Assembly: GCA_012744275.1 (NCBI GenBank)
Contig: JAAYIE010000006.1
Span: forward strand, 1-54,182
DNA from: Desulfobulbaceae bacterium
Lineage (GTDB): Bacteria > Desulfobacterota > Desulfobulbia > Desulfobulbales > Desulfobulbaceae
Reading direction: 5' to 3'
DNA: 54,182 nt
The translations under genes and the position numbers were made by a program. Positions 28,795-36,425 of this stretch are shown one piece after another; the stretch's first letter is position 1; each line of letters opens with the position of its first letter. The notes below the pieces were generated by a model, which was not told the DNA's origin, searched no databases, and saw only the letters and a list, made by a program, of their open reading frames with translations.

Positions 28795-29046
28795 ATGATC
28801 TCCTCTTTTTTTAAAGAAAACGATCTGGTGTGCTATTGCTTCCAATTCACCCGCAAGCACATAGAACAAGACTGCGCTACTCATGGCCGTTCTTTGATTA
28901 TTGAACAGATCATCGATGCAAAGAGAGCAGGTGGCTGCGATTGCGGGCAGAACAACCCCAAAGGCCGTTGATGTCTGGCTGATGTCCATCAGGTGGTGGA
29001 CGCGGTGGCAAAAAAAGCGAGTAACCCTGTGAAAGGTTCACTCTAA
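28795..29046 (+). CDS. Candidate selenoprotein: BFD/CopZ-like [2Fe-2S] protein with in-frame UGA
   Basis: The 83-codon frame begins MISSFFKENDLVCYCFQFTR and reads on through GRSLIIEQIIDAKRAGGCDC, GQNNPKGR, UGA (28969-28971), CLADVHQVVDAVAKKA to a TAA at 29044-29046. The CxC near the start, the CxC about 33 residues later and the NPxGR-C-C ending are the pattern of BFD-like [2Fe-2S] domains such as that of Archaeoglobus CopZ, which ends NPSGRCC. The UGA falls exactly where the first of those two cysteines is expected, and family-like sequence continues after it. This strongly suggests selenocysteine at position 59. An inverted repeat CTGATG-TC-CATCAG lies 8-21 bases after the UGA, a possible SECIS hairpin. 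The ribosome binding site is weak. The alternative is a truncating nonsense mutation. Confidence 0.75.
28979..28992 (+). promoter_or_regulatory. Possible bacterial SECIS hairpin
   Basis: CTGAT and ATCAG form a 5-base stem closing a GUCC loop, beginning 8 bases after the in-frame UGA at 28969. Bacterial SECIS elements are short hairpins just downstream of the UGA with an exposed GU. The loop here is slightly closer to the UGA than usual, so the call is tentative. Confidence 0.4.
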
Positions 29047-29129
29047 AGTCTTGCTGGCCCACGCCAACTCTTCCCTTGCCTTCAGAATCGTCACCTTTTA
29101 GTTCTGTTTACCAAGCAAAACGAATCATC

Positions 29130-30047
29130 ATGCATAGTTCTCAGCTCGCTGCACTTTCTCAACTTTCCATTTGGCAGGTGTGGTGGCTGGCTATACGGCC
29201 CAAAACTCTGCCAGCCGCGCTTTCCTCGGTTATTGTTGCCTGCGGCCTGTCTTGGCACGACGGTGTCTTCCGACTTGGTCCGGCCCTGGCCGCAATGGCA
29301 GTGGCCCTTCTGCTGCAAATCGGCAGCAATCTGGCCAATGATGTTTTTGATTATGAGCGCGGGGTTGACACCGAAGAACGCAAAGGCCCAATGCGGGTCA
29401 CCCAGGCAGGTTTGCTGGCGCCTGGCCAGGTCAGGCTGGGGATGAAAATGGTTTTTTTCGTTGCGTTCATGCTGTGGCTGTATCTGGCTTGGGCCTCGAG
29501 CTGGTACATGATTTTGGTCGGGCTTTTGGCTATTCTTGCGGCCATCACCTACACGGGTGGGCCCTTTCCCTTTGGCGCCTACGGTCTGGGAGATCCCTTT
29601 GTTTTTCTCTTTTTTGGTCCGGTTGCGGTTATGGGAGCATATTTTGTTCAGGCCCTACAGGTCAGTGCCGCTGCCTGGTGGATGTCTGTGGCCATGGGGC
29701 TTATTATCACCGCAATTTTGGTGGTCAATAATCTGCGCGATATCCCAACCGATAGTGCTGCGGGCCGGAAGACCCTGGCAGTGCGTTTCGGCCCGACCTG
29801 GGCACGACGAGAATATTTCTGTTGTCTGATCATAGCCTACGCGCTGGTGCCTGCACTTATCTGGGCGGGCTTACTGCCCTTACAGGCCCTTTTGAGTTGG
29901 GGCTCATTGGTGGTGGTATGGCCAACCTGGCGCCTGGTTGAGGAACAGGAAGGTGAGGTACTCAATATCGCCTTGGCAGGTACCGGAAAGATTGCCATGA
30001 GCTACAGTCTCTTGTTTGCAGTGGGGCTAATCCTGGCCGCATTGTAA
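29130..30047 (+). CDS. menA: 1,4-dihydroxy-2-naphthoate polyprenyltransferase (UbiA family)
   Basis: This membrane enzyme attaches the polyprenyl tail to 1,4-dihydroxy-2-naphthoate, giving demethylmenaquinone. The product is 305 residues with 8-9 predicted helices. The first aspartate-rich motif is NDVFDYERGVDTEERKGPMR, the MenA form of the UbiA signature, and the second is NNLRDIPTDSAAGRKTLAVR. IRPKTLPAALSSVIVACGL at the N-terminus is also MenA-like. The ATG at 29130 gives the usual N-terminus; an in-frame TTG at 29076 would add 18 unsupported residues, and neither start has a strong ribosome binding site. Menaquinone is the expected partner of the Sdh/Frd complex encoded at 20-23.6 kb. Confidence 0.9.
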   Translation: MHSSQLAALSQLSIWQVWWLAIRPKTLPAALSSVIVACGLSWHDGVFRLGPALAAMAVALLLQIGSNLANDVFDYERGVDTEERKGPMRVTQAGLLAPGQVRLGMKMVFFVAFMLWLYLAWASSWYMILVGLLAILAAITYTGGPFPFGAYGLGDPFVFLFFGPVAVMGAYFVQALQVSAAAWWMSVAMGLIITAILVVNNLRDIPTDSAAGRKTLAVRFGPTWARREYFCCLIIAYALVPALIWAGLLPLQALLSWGSLVVVWPTWRLVEEQEGEVLNIALAGTGKIAMSYSLLFAVGLILAAL

Positions 30048-30230
30048 CGATGAAGGTGTGCTTATTTTGCCCGCGCCTGTCAGTTATGCATGCTATACAG
30101 ATATGACCCAAAATAAATGGATTACGTTCAGCATCGCAGTGCAGGGTGAGCAGGCCAAAATATACCTCAACCTGCAGGAACAATCCATGTTGATGTGCAG
30201 GCTGTAAAGACGAGATGGCTCAGACGTAAT

Positions 30231-30677
30231 TTATGACGAATACGTCGGCAATTGGCCGGTCTTTTTGTAACGGACGTAATCGGCTAAAATAAGGGCGTGG
30301 TCAAAGGCAAGCGCTGGCAGCTCTGTCAAGTTAAAGAGCTGCGCTTTTTGGGCGTCGTCGGCTGCCACTGGCATACCACTGGCGGTGGCGATAAACACGG
30401 TTGAGGCTGTATGTTGACGCGCATCGCGTTCCGGATGGGAATACGTGTGGAGCTGGCGCACCAGGTGCACCGCGAGCCCGGTTTCTTCCTGCGCTTCCCG
30501 GCGGGCAGCGTCTTCAAAGGATTCACCATAATCCACAAACCCGCCCGGCAGGGCCCAGCCCGGTGGCGGATTCTTGCGTTCGATCAGAACAATACGCTCG
30601 CCAATCTCAATGATGATATCCACCGTGGGCGAGGGATTGCGAAATTTTGGTTTGGTCTCGGCTGCTGGCTGGGTCAT
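30231..30677 (-). CDS. Nudix hydrolase
   Basis: The product is 148 residues, a single Nudix domain. The box [23 protein letters not shown] matches G-x5-E-x7-RE-x2-EE-x-G, preceded by GWALPG; the run is quoted here in two parts, [17 protein letters not shown] and AQEETG. The downstream [16 protein letters not shown] recalls ADP-ribose pyrophosphatase-like members, but substrate cannot be fixed from this. It would hydrolyse a nucleoside diphosphate linked to another group. It is a separate gene from the Nudix domain of MutY and lies 49 bases downstream of the HAD gene on the same strand. Confidence 0.85.
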   Translation of the reverse strand: MTQPAAETKPKFRNPSPTVDIIIEIGERIVLIERKNPPPGWALPGGFVDYGESFEDAARREAQEETGLAVHLVRQLHTYSHPERDARQHTASTVFIATASGMPVAADDAQKAQLFNLTELPALAFDHALILADYVRYKKTGQLPTYSS

Positions 30678-30725
30678 GGTTACGCTGTATGAGTTGTTGC
30701 TTGGCAGAGCGCTGTAAACGTAGCG

Positions 30726-31334
30726 TTACAAAATCAGGTGGCTGATTTCCCCCCAGCCGCTTAATACAGGCAGGCCGTGTGGACTGCGGTTCCAGGGCTG
30801 GGCAAATACGCGGGCGTCAATACCCTGCTCGCAGAGAGCCAGGCAGGTCTCGGCCCGATCATCAATGAAGGAGCGCAGACCTGCCCGGCGGATGAAGCGT
30901 TCCTTGTCGTCATGATCGCCTACCGCCAGTACTTGGATATTGGAGCATATCCGGCTGCCGCAGATATCCTCCAGCCACCCTTCCACCGGCCGTGGGTCGG
31001 GACGTGCTGTGATAATGGTCACCCGATTGAGGCTGCTTAAGTTCTTGAGCACCTGCACTGCGCCGGTCATGGGCTTGAGCCCGGCAGCCAGGGGCTCAAA
31101 GGTTATGTGATCAAAAATGGCGTTCAGGGTGCTCTCCTGAATGGGCAAACATTCTTCCACACAAAACGAGGTGATATCTTCGGCGCTGATATCGCAGAAA
31201 CCGTATTCTTCGCAGGCAATACGCAAAAAGGCCTCAACCGTATCCGCAATAACGCCGTCGAAATCAAAGCCGGTTGTGGCCGGGTCAAGGCGGCCTGGTA
31301 TGTCTATGGCTATTGGGGGATGGAGAAGGTGCAT
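30726..31334 (-). CDS. HAD-superfamily hydrolase (nucleotidase-like)
   Basis: The product is 202 residues. Motif I is GFDFDGVIADTVEAF, with both aspartates; motif II is the TIITARPDPRPVEGW segment; motif III/IV is FIDDRAETCLALCEQG. DFDGVIADT together with TARP is typical of small HAD proteins annotated as 5'-nucleotidase- or phosphoglycolate phosphatase-like. Substrate is unknown. Its ATG overlaps the stop of the upstream exported OB-fold protein gene (TAATG), which suggests translational coupling although the two products have different compartments. Confidence 0.75.
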   Translation of the reverse strand: MHLLHPPIAIDIPGRLDPATTGFDFDGVIADTVEAFLRIACEEYGFCDISAEDITSFCVEECLPIQESTLNAIFDHITFEPLAAGLKPMTGAVQVLKNLSSLNRVTIITARPDPRPVEGWLEDICGSRICSNIQVLAVGDHDDKERFIRRAGLRSFIDDRAETCLALCEQGIDARVFAQPWNRSPHGLPVLSGWGEISHLIL

Positions 31335-32257
31335 TACTGCTTTTCTACCTTGGCGTTTTCAATCAGCACCGGATAGGTGTATCCTGAACCAAAATCACGA
31401 TTAGCCGAGACCATGCCCTGTACCGTAACGATATCACCTTCAGTTGCGTCTTCCAGCGTGGTGACCACCAGATCATGCTGTTTTTTAGCCGGATCACCGC
31501 TGCCATCCTGCAGGTGCAACCAGTTTTTGCCCATGATCATACGGGAATTCTTTACAACCTGACCGCGAACGCGCACGGTTTTGCCGTCTAACACCTTGGC
31601 TTGGGTAAAAATTTCACCCACGGTATAACCGTCGCTACCAGGCGCCTTATCCACCTTGACGGCGACTGAGGGCACGACCGCGCCTGCACTGCCTGGGCTG
31701 TTACCGCCCTGTCCCATAAGCTGGTCGTCAACAGCCGGATGCGGTGGGGCAGCACCACCCTTGCTCTCAGCCTCCAGGGCCGCAGAAAAACTGTCGGTAT
31801 CTGTTGGAGGTGTCGGAGACGCTGGCTGTGCTACAGCCTTCGTGGCCGGCGCTGCGTCAAGGCCCGGAGAAAAAACAATGCTCTCAAAGTTGCGCTTCAG
31901 GGTTTGCGAGGTGAAGTTGCGCATAACCATGCCCGGCGCAGTGTTGACCGCTTCCCCAACCGCAATCTTGGTTTCAGGGATGGCCACCCACACTTTGCCC
32001 TGCTGGCTATCCAGGTGCAGATAGGTGTAACCGCTGGCATTCATGGTTTCCAGTACCTTTCCCTGCAGGGCCACGTTGTCCACCGCCCGGGCTTTGTTTT
32101 CGGTTGCTGCGGCTGCTTTTTTTGTCTGGATACTGCTTTCTGCGGATGCATCCATGGCCAGGACGCCTGCACCAAACAGGCTGAGCAGGGCTATGGTACA
32201 AATTTTCGATATTTTTGCAGCTCTCAAGCTCGCTCTATTCGTTATATAATTGTGCAT
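31334..32257 (-). CDS. Exported NrfJ-like/OB-fold protein
   Basis: The product is 307 residues. After a signal peptide (ICTIALLSLFGAGVLAMDASA) come two small beta domains separated by a Pro/Ala/Ser linker. The first (GKVLETMNASGYTYLHLDSQ, KVWVAIPETKIAVGEAV, GMVMRNFTSQTLKRNFESIV) resembles NrfJ, encoded near nitrite-reductase genes in some proteobacteria. The second (VGEIFTQAKVLDGKTVRVRG, NWLHLQDGSGD, FGSGYTYPVLIENA) is a nucleic-acid-binding-like OB-fold of the kind often found in exported proteins of anaerobes. Function is unknown. The ATG at 32257 has AGGAGG nine bases upstream. A good promoter lies about 130 bases upstream, leaving a long leader. Confidence 0.78.
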   Translation of the reverse strand: MHNYITNRASLRAAKISKICTIALLSLFGAGVLAMDASAESSIQTKKAAAATENKARAVDNVALQGKVLETMNASGYTYLHLDSQQGKVWVAIPETKIAVGEAVNTAPGMVMRNFTSQTLKRNFESIVFSPGLDAAPATKAVAQPASPTPPTDTDSFSAALEAESKGGAAPPHPAVDDQLMGQGGNSPGSAGAVVPSVAVKVDKAPGSDGYTVGEIFTQAKVLDGKTVRVRGQVVKNSRMIMGKNWLHLQDGSGDPAKKQHDLVVTTLEDATEGDIVTVQGMVSANRDFGSGYTYPVLIENAKVEKQ

Positions 32258-32386
32258 GGTTTCATACCTCCTGGCGTGCAGTTGATTCAGGATTGGCTCA
32301 ATATCGAGCATTGCAATAGAGTTGCATGGCTACCTTGGTCGCGTGAACGGTTGGCCATGTGGCGCACAGTGGGCGCGTATCAAAAT

Positions 32387-32415
32387 TGTATAGGTATCTG
32401 TGCAGGAGCTGTCAA
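32387..32415 (-). promoter_or_regulatory. Promoter of the NrfJ-like gene
   Basis: A consensus -35 TTGACA (complement of 32410-32415) is separated by exactly 17 bases from TATACA (complement of 32387-32392). The -35 overlaps the stop codon of the SGNH hydrolase gene. The predicted leader before the ATG at 32257 is about 120 bases. Confidence 0.65.
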
Positions 32416-32951
32416 TCGTTGCCGGCAATGGAAAAGATGCTTTGCAGACAACCACGGATTGCATTAGCCCAAACCTGGTAGCCCCTGGTGCTGAAATGCA
32501 CTTGGTCATTGAGAAAACCGGGGTGGGTAATGGGCAGGCACTGTTCGGTAAATGGCCCTACGAGATCAAGAAAAAAGCAGTTTTCCACGCCTGTTGCCAA
32601 CTGCTGTAACTTCTGGTTGACCGCGCGAATACGCGGCATGGGGATAATAGGCATGGGCGCAAGCGAGCAGAGGATGATGGGACAGTCATCTGCCATCAGA
32701 CGAAGGCGGGGCAGCAAGGTGGCGTAGATGTTGGGGAAGCCTGCATCACCACTGAGCATGTCGTTGGTGCCGGATTGCAGCAAAATAACATCTTGCCTGG
32801 GGCTTGCAGCCAGCTCATCATTCAGGCGGGAGGAAAGCTCGAAGAGAAACTCTCCAGCGCGGCCCCGATTGGTCACCGTTATTTCCGGCAGCAAAACTTC
32901 CCAGTCACCCCATTCAACCAGGGAATCACCCAGCATCAAAATCTGTTTCAA
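32412..32951 (-). CDS. SGNH/GDSL-family hydrolase
   Basis: The product is 179 residues with all four SGNH blocks: GDSLVEWGD (nucleophile Ser), NRGRAGE (Gly), LLQSGTNDM (Asn), and DQVHFSTRGYQVW (Asp and His). There is no signal peptide, so an intracellular esterase or acyl hydrolase such as a TesA- or acetylesterase-like enzyme is likely. The frame is open to an ATG at 32990. The TTG at 32951 has GAGG at good spacing and forms a 4-base TTGA overlap with the glgX stop, so it is the better start. Coupling to glgX hints at a role in carbohydrate metabolism, for example removal of acyl groups; that is inference. Confidence 0.82.
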   Translation of the reverse strand: MKQILMLGDSLVEWGDWEVLLPEITVTNRGRAGEFLFELSSRLNDELAASPRQDVILLQSGTNDMLSGDAGFPNIYATLLPRLRLMADDCPIILCSLAPMPIIPMPRIRAVNQKLQQLATGVENCFFLDLVGPFTEQCLPITHPGFLNDQVHFSTRGYQVWANAIRGCLQSIFSIAGND

Positions 32952-35056
32952 ATTGGCCTCTTTCGTAGAATTGCCTGCAGCACCATACAACCCATGGGTG
33001 CAATACGCAAATTCTGACCAGTCAGGACAGACATGCCCTGCTCAGCCAGGTTGATGTCCAAGGGGGATGGAGCTGTGGTGTCGATTATGCGCACCCAACG
33101 CCTTTCTTTATCAGGCGGTGCGGGAACCGTAAATACCGCAGGTGTGTTGGTACTGCCGTTGAGCATGACAAAGAAATCGTCCTCAGGGGTCAACGGCACA
33201 GAGGTGCCTTTGAGCAGAAAGGCGAGGGTTCTGCTTTCACTGGACCAGTCTGGTTTGCGATCGTTTTGTCCGTACCAGCAAATATCCGGACTAGCGGTTT
33301 GATACTTGGATTCACCTTCCTGCTGGTAAAAGGTGGTTCGCCGGAAAATGCGGTGATTTCTGCGCAGGCGGATAAGCATACTAAAAAACCGGAGCAGGTC
33401 CTTGTTTTTATCGGCAAGACTCCAGTCAATCCAGCTGGTAGAATTATCCTGGCTCCAGGCGTTGTTGTTGCCTCCCTGGCTACGACCGAATTCATCTCCA
33501 GCCGCCAGCATGGGCACGCCATGGGAAAGCAACAAAATTACCGCAAAGCTGCGGACGCGGCGCTGCCGCAGGGCAAGTATGGCCGGGTTTGTGGTGGTGC
33601 CTTCCGCGCCACTGTTCCAGCTGATATTGTTGTTGTCACCGTCCCGGTTCTGTTCTCCGTTGGCCAGATTGTGCTTGTGATTGTAGCTGACCAGGTCTGC
33701 CAGGGTGAAGCCATCGTGGCTGGTGATGAAGTTGATCGAATTGCAGGGGCTTCGACCATGGGTGCGGTACAGATCGGAACTGCCGGCGATACGGGTAGCC
33801 AGTGCCGGCACCTGGCCAGGATGACCACACATGAAGGAGCGAACATCATCCCTGAAACGACCATTCCACTCCGCCCAACGTCTGTAGGTAGAAAAGTTGC
33901 CCACCTGGTACAGGCCACCAGCATCCCAGGCTTCGGCGATAATTTTTGCATCACTTAACACCGGGTCTTCCGCCAGTATTTCTACCACCGGCGGATTGGC
34001 TAAAACAGAGCCGTCCAGGCCACGGCTGAGGATGGAGGCCAGATCAAAGCGGAAGCCGTCTACATGCATTTCCACTACCCACCAGCGCAGCATATCGAGG
34101 ATCAGTTTGCGGGTGATGGGGTGGTTGCAGTTGCAAGTATTGCCGCAGCCGGAATAGTTGAGGTAGGCCTTGGTCCAGGGGTCAAGCAAGTAGTAGATGG
34201 TGTTATCTATGCCTCGGAAACTGGTCGTGTGGCCGTCTTGCCCGCCTTCGGCGCTGTGGTTAAAGACCACGTCCAGATAAACTTCAATACCTGCCCGGTG
34301 AAAGGCCTTGACCATATCCCGGAATTCATGCAGGACTGTGATTGGATTGCTGCTGTAGGAGGCTTTGGGCGCACCAAACAGTAGTGGGCTGTAGCCCCAA
34401 TAATTTTTCAGTGGATCGCCGGTGGTGGGATTAAAGAACAGCGCTTCGTTTTCGTCAAACTCGGTAACAGGCAGTAGTTCGATGGCGGTGATGCCGAGTT
34501 TACGCAGATAGTCAATTTTTTCGATCAGTCCGCGGAAAGTGCCGGGATGGGCCACCTGTGCCGATGGATGTCTGGTGAAACCCCGTACATGCAATTCGTA
34601 GATGATAGTATCCTGAATGGGAGTTTTTAGTGGGCGATCGCCTTCCCAATCGTACGGTTCATGATCAATCAGGCAACAGGGTTCGCTGCCAAGATAGGGC
34701 CGCTTTTCTCCCCAAGCGCCACTGGCAAGCGCTCTTGCATACGGATCCAGCAGGATATCACGACCATTGTAAAAATGGCCGCTGCCTTGTGGGTCGTTAG
34801 GGCCGATCATGCGGTAGCCATAGCGTAACCCCGGGGGCGCTCCCTGCAGCAGGATGTGCCAGACGTCTCCGGTTTTGTGCATGGCTGGATCCAGTGGGAA
34901 TATCAGCGGTGCCTGTTCGTGTTCGCCGGGCAAGGTGACGACCAAAGCCACGGAATCTGCATGGCGGGAGAAAATAGCAAAATTGATGCCTTGTGGTGTC
35001 AGTTGTACGCCGAGAGGCAGAGGAGAGCCGGGCAGGGGCTGGATGTTGCCTTTCAT
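32948..35056 (-). CDS. glgX: Glycogen debranching enzyme GlgX
   Basis: This GH13 enzyme removes alpha-1,6 branches from phosphorylase-trimmed glycogen. The product is 702 residues, normal for GlgX. An N-terminal CBM48-like module (PLGVQLTPQGINFAIFSRHA) precedes the barrel. The catalytic residues lie in GFRFDLASILSRG (nucleophile Asp), IIAEAWDAGGLYQ (Glu) and FITSHDGFTLADLVSYN (Asp). GDEFGRSQGGNNNAW near residue 530 is diagnostic of GlgX/isoamylase-type enzymes. It is followed by the overlapping SGNH hydrolase gene. Its functional partner glgB is 30 kb away in this window. Confidence 0.95.
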   Translation of the reverse strand: MKGNIQPLPGSPLPLGVQLTPQGINFAIFSRHADSVALVVTLPGEHEQAPLIFPLDPAMHKTGDVWHILLQGAPPGLRYGYRMIGPNDPQGSGHFYNGRDILLDPYARALASGAWGEKRPYLGSEPCCLIDHEPYDWEGDRPLKTPIQDTIIYELHVRGFTRHPSAQVAHPGTFRGLIEKIDYLRKLGITAIELLPVTEFDENEALFFNPTTGDPLKNYWGYSPLLFGAPKASYSSNPITVLHEFRDMVKAFHRAGIEVYLDVVFNHSAEGGQDGHTTSFRGIDNTIYYLLDPWTKAYLNYSGCGNTCNCNHPITRKLILDMLRWWVVEMHVDGFRFDLASILSRGLDGSVLANPPVVEILAEDPVLSDAKIIAEAWDAGGLYQVGNFSTYRRWAEWNGRFRDDVRSFMCGHPGQVPALATRIAGSSDLYRTHGRSPCNSINFITSHDGFTLADLVSYNHKHNLANGEQNRDGDNNNISWNSGAEGTTTNPAILALRQRRVRSFAVILLLSHGVPMLAAGDEFGRSQGGNNNAWSQDNSTSWIDWSLADKNKDLLRFFSMLIRLRRNHRIFRRTTFYQQEGESKYQTASPDICWYGQNDRKPDWSSESRTLAFLLKGTSVPLTPEDDFFVMLNGSTNTPAVFTVPAPPDKERRWVRIIDTTAPSPLDINLAEQGMSVLTGQNLRIAPMGCMVLQAILRKRPI

Positions 35057-35076
35057 TTTTTAAGGGAATGCATAGA

Positions 35077-35104
35077 TTGAATGTCATGGAACTTAACGTT
35101 TAAT
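35077..35104 (+). promoter_or_regulatory. Promoter of the DUF1566 gene
   Basis: TTGAAT (35077-35082) and TTTAAT (35099-35104) are spaced by 16 bases in the short divergent region with glgX. The start would lie near 35111, 39 bases before an ATG with a GGAGG ribosome binding site. Confidence 0.5.
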
Positions 35105-35149
35105 ATATAAAGATCTTTTCCTTGTTCTTCAACCTTCAGCGGAGGCTTT

Positions 35150-36100
35150 ATGAGTCTTTTTAAGAAATTACAGATCACAGATGCACCTGGAATAGATTGG
35201 GAAATGACTCCTGAATATACCTTCGGCACCTTTGAAAGTTGGGGCGGTAAGGAGCGGGTGCGCAGCAAGGAGGAGCGGATTTATTACTTTTTTATCGACG
35301 CCTGGGATGATCCACCCAAGCTCTGTCTCATGGAGCGTGGTATCAAGCATGCCCGTGTAGTGGCGGAAATTCTTGCACCAGAGGAGATGGTGCGCCAATG
35401 CGTCAGTGAACAGGGTAAAGTGGCTTTTTTTGAACGTACCCATCCCATCAACAAGGAGCTGAAAGATTGGCTCATCACCAACGTGATTGAGTCAGAAGAC
35501 GATTCCCTGGTTGTGCCGCTGGAGGCAGACAAGGCTCCGGATGTAGTCGCTACTGGTCTGCCTGGACGGGGAGACAAGCTTGAAGTTGCGGCCAGGGTTT
35601 GGCTGCCTGAAGGATTGAAAGAGCTGAGTGAAGATGATGTAGCTGCGACCATTGGCCAGTTCAACTTTGTTGACCAGGAACGCAACCCGGGCGGAGCCTT
35701 TTCCCATGCCTTTGTTGATAACGGTGATGAACTGACCGTAAGTGATTTGGTCACCGGCCTGATGTGGCAGCGCGCCGGCACAGACATTATGAGTTACCGC
35801 TCCCTGAAACGGGAGGTGGAGCGCTTGAACAAGGAACGATTCGCCGGTTTTGATGACTGGCGTATTCCCAGCCTGGAAGAGGCCATGTCATTGATGGAAA
35901 GTGATAAACTCGCCAATGACCAATACCTGCATCGCTGTTTTTCCGGTAACCAGCCCTTTATTTTTGTGGATGCTCCCCGCAAAAAAGGCGGCTACTGGTT
36001 TGTGGATTACAAGCAGGGGAGAGCCTTCTGGGCTTCCGGCACTATCCCCGGCGGGTTTGGCAGGCTATGCCGTACAGACAAGGAAATACGATCAAAATAA
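35150..36100 (+). CDS. DUF1566 (Lcl C-terminal-like) domain protein
   Basis: The product is 316 residues with no signal peptide or membrane segment. The C-terminal 120 residues are the DUF1566 domain: VSDLVTGLMWQR, followed by a helix (YRSLKREVERLNKERFAGF), DDWRIPSLEEAMSLME, FSGNQPFIFVDAP, YWFVDYKQGRAFW and GFGRLCR. In the family this module is usually found in exported or cell-surface proteins. The N-terminal 190 residues are acidic and I do not recognise them. Function is unknown. The gene has its own promoter and a strong terminator and so appears monocistronic. Confidence 0.75.
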   Translation: MSLFKKLQITDAPGIDWEMTPEYTFGTFESWGGKERVRSKEERIYYFFIDAWDDPPKLCLMERGIKHARVVAEILAPEEMVRQCVSEQGKVAFFERTHPINKELKDWLITNVIESEDDSLVVPLEADKAPDVVATGLPGRGDKLEVAARVWLPEGLKELSEDDVAATIGQFNFVDQERNPGGAFSHAFVDNGDELTVSDLVTGLMWQRAGTDIMSYRSLKREVERLNKERFAGFDDWRIPSLEEAMSLMESDKLANDQYLHRCFSGNQPFIFVDAPRKKGGYWFVDYKQGRAFWASGTIPGGFGRLCRTDKEIRSK

Positions 36101-36425
36101 TGAGCCTTGGCGGCCAGCAGGCTTAAGCAAGCACGGTCCGTGTTGTGTCCGCAGCATTTCACGAACAACCGCGCAGTCTTCAAAACACGACTTATCAAGA
36201 TGCAGAAGAACCCGGTGCATGTAAAAGATCTGCACCGGGTCTTTCTGTGATCATGACTGTGCGCAGGCAAACTGTGCCCGCTACTCTTTTCTTTATTTCA
36301 AATCCACATTAAAATAAAAACGCCCTCTGCACCGGCATCGCATCGGCAAATATCCTCGGCGTATCCCGCCATGTACACCTGCGTCGTATTTTTCTCGCCT
36401 CTTTGAGAATGCCTTTAACCTGGAG
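36101..36425. other. Convergent gap between the DUF1566 and carboxypeptidase genes
   Basis: About 325 bases with no convincing gene. The only clear element is the hairpin terminator at 36209-36247. Confidence 0.6.
36209..36247 (+). terminator. Hairpin terminator after the DUF1566 gene
   Basis: Arms ACCCGGTGCA (36210-36219) and TGCACCGGGT (36231-36240) form a perfect 10-base stem with an 11-base loop. They are followed by CTTTCT rather than a long T-run, so termination may be moderate. Confidence 0.7.
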
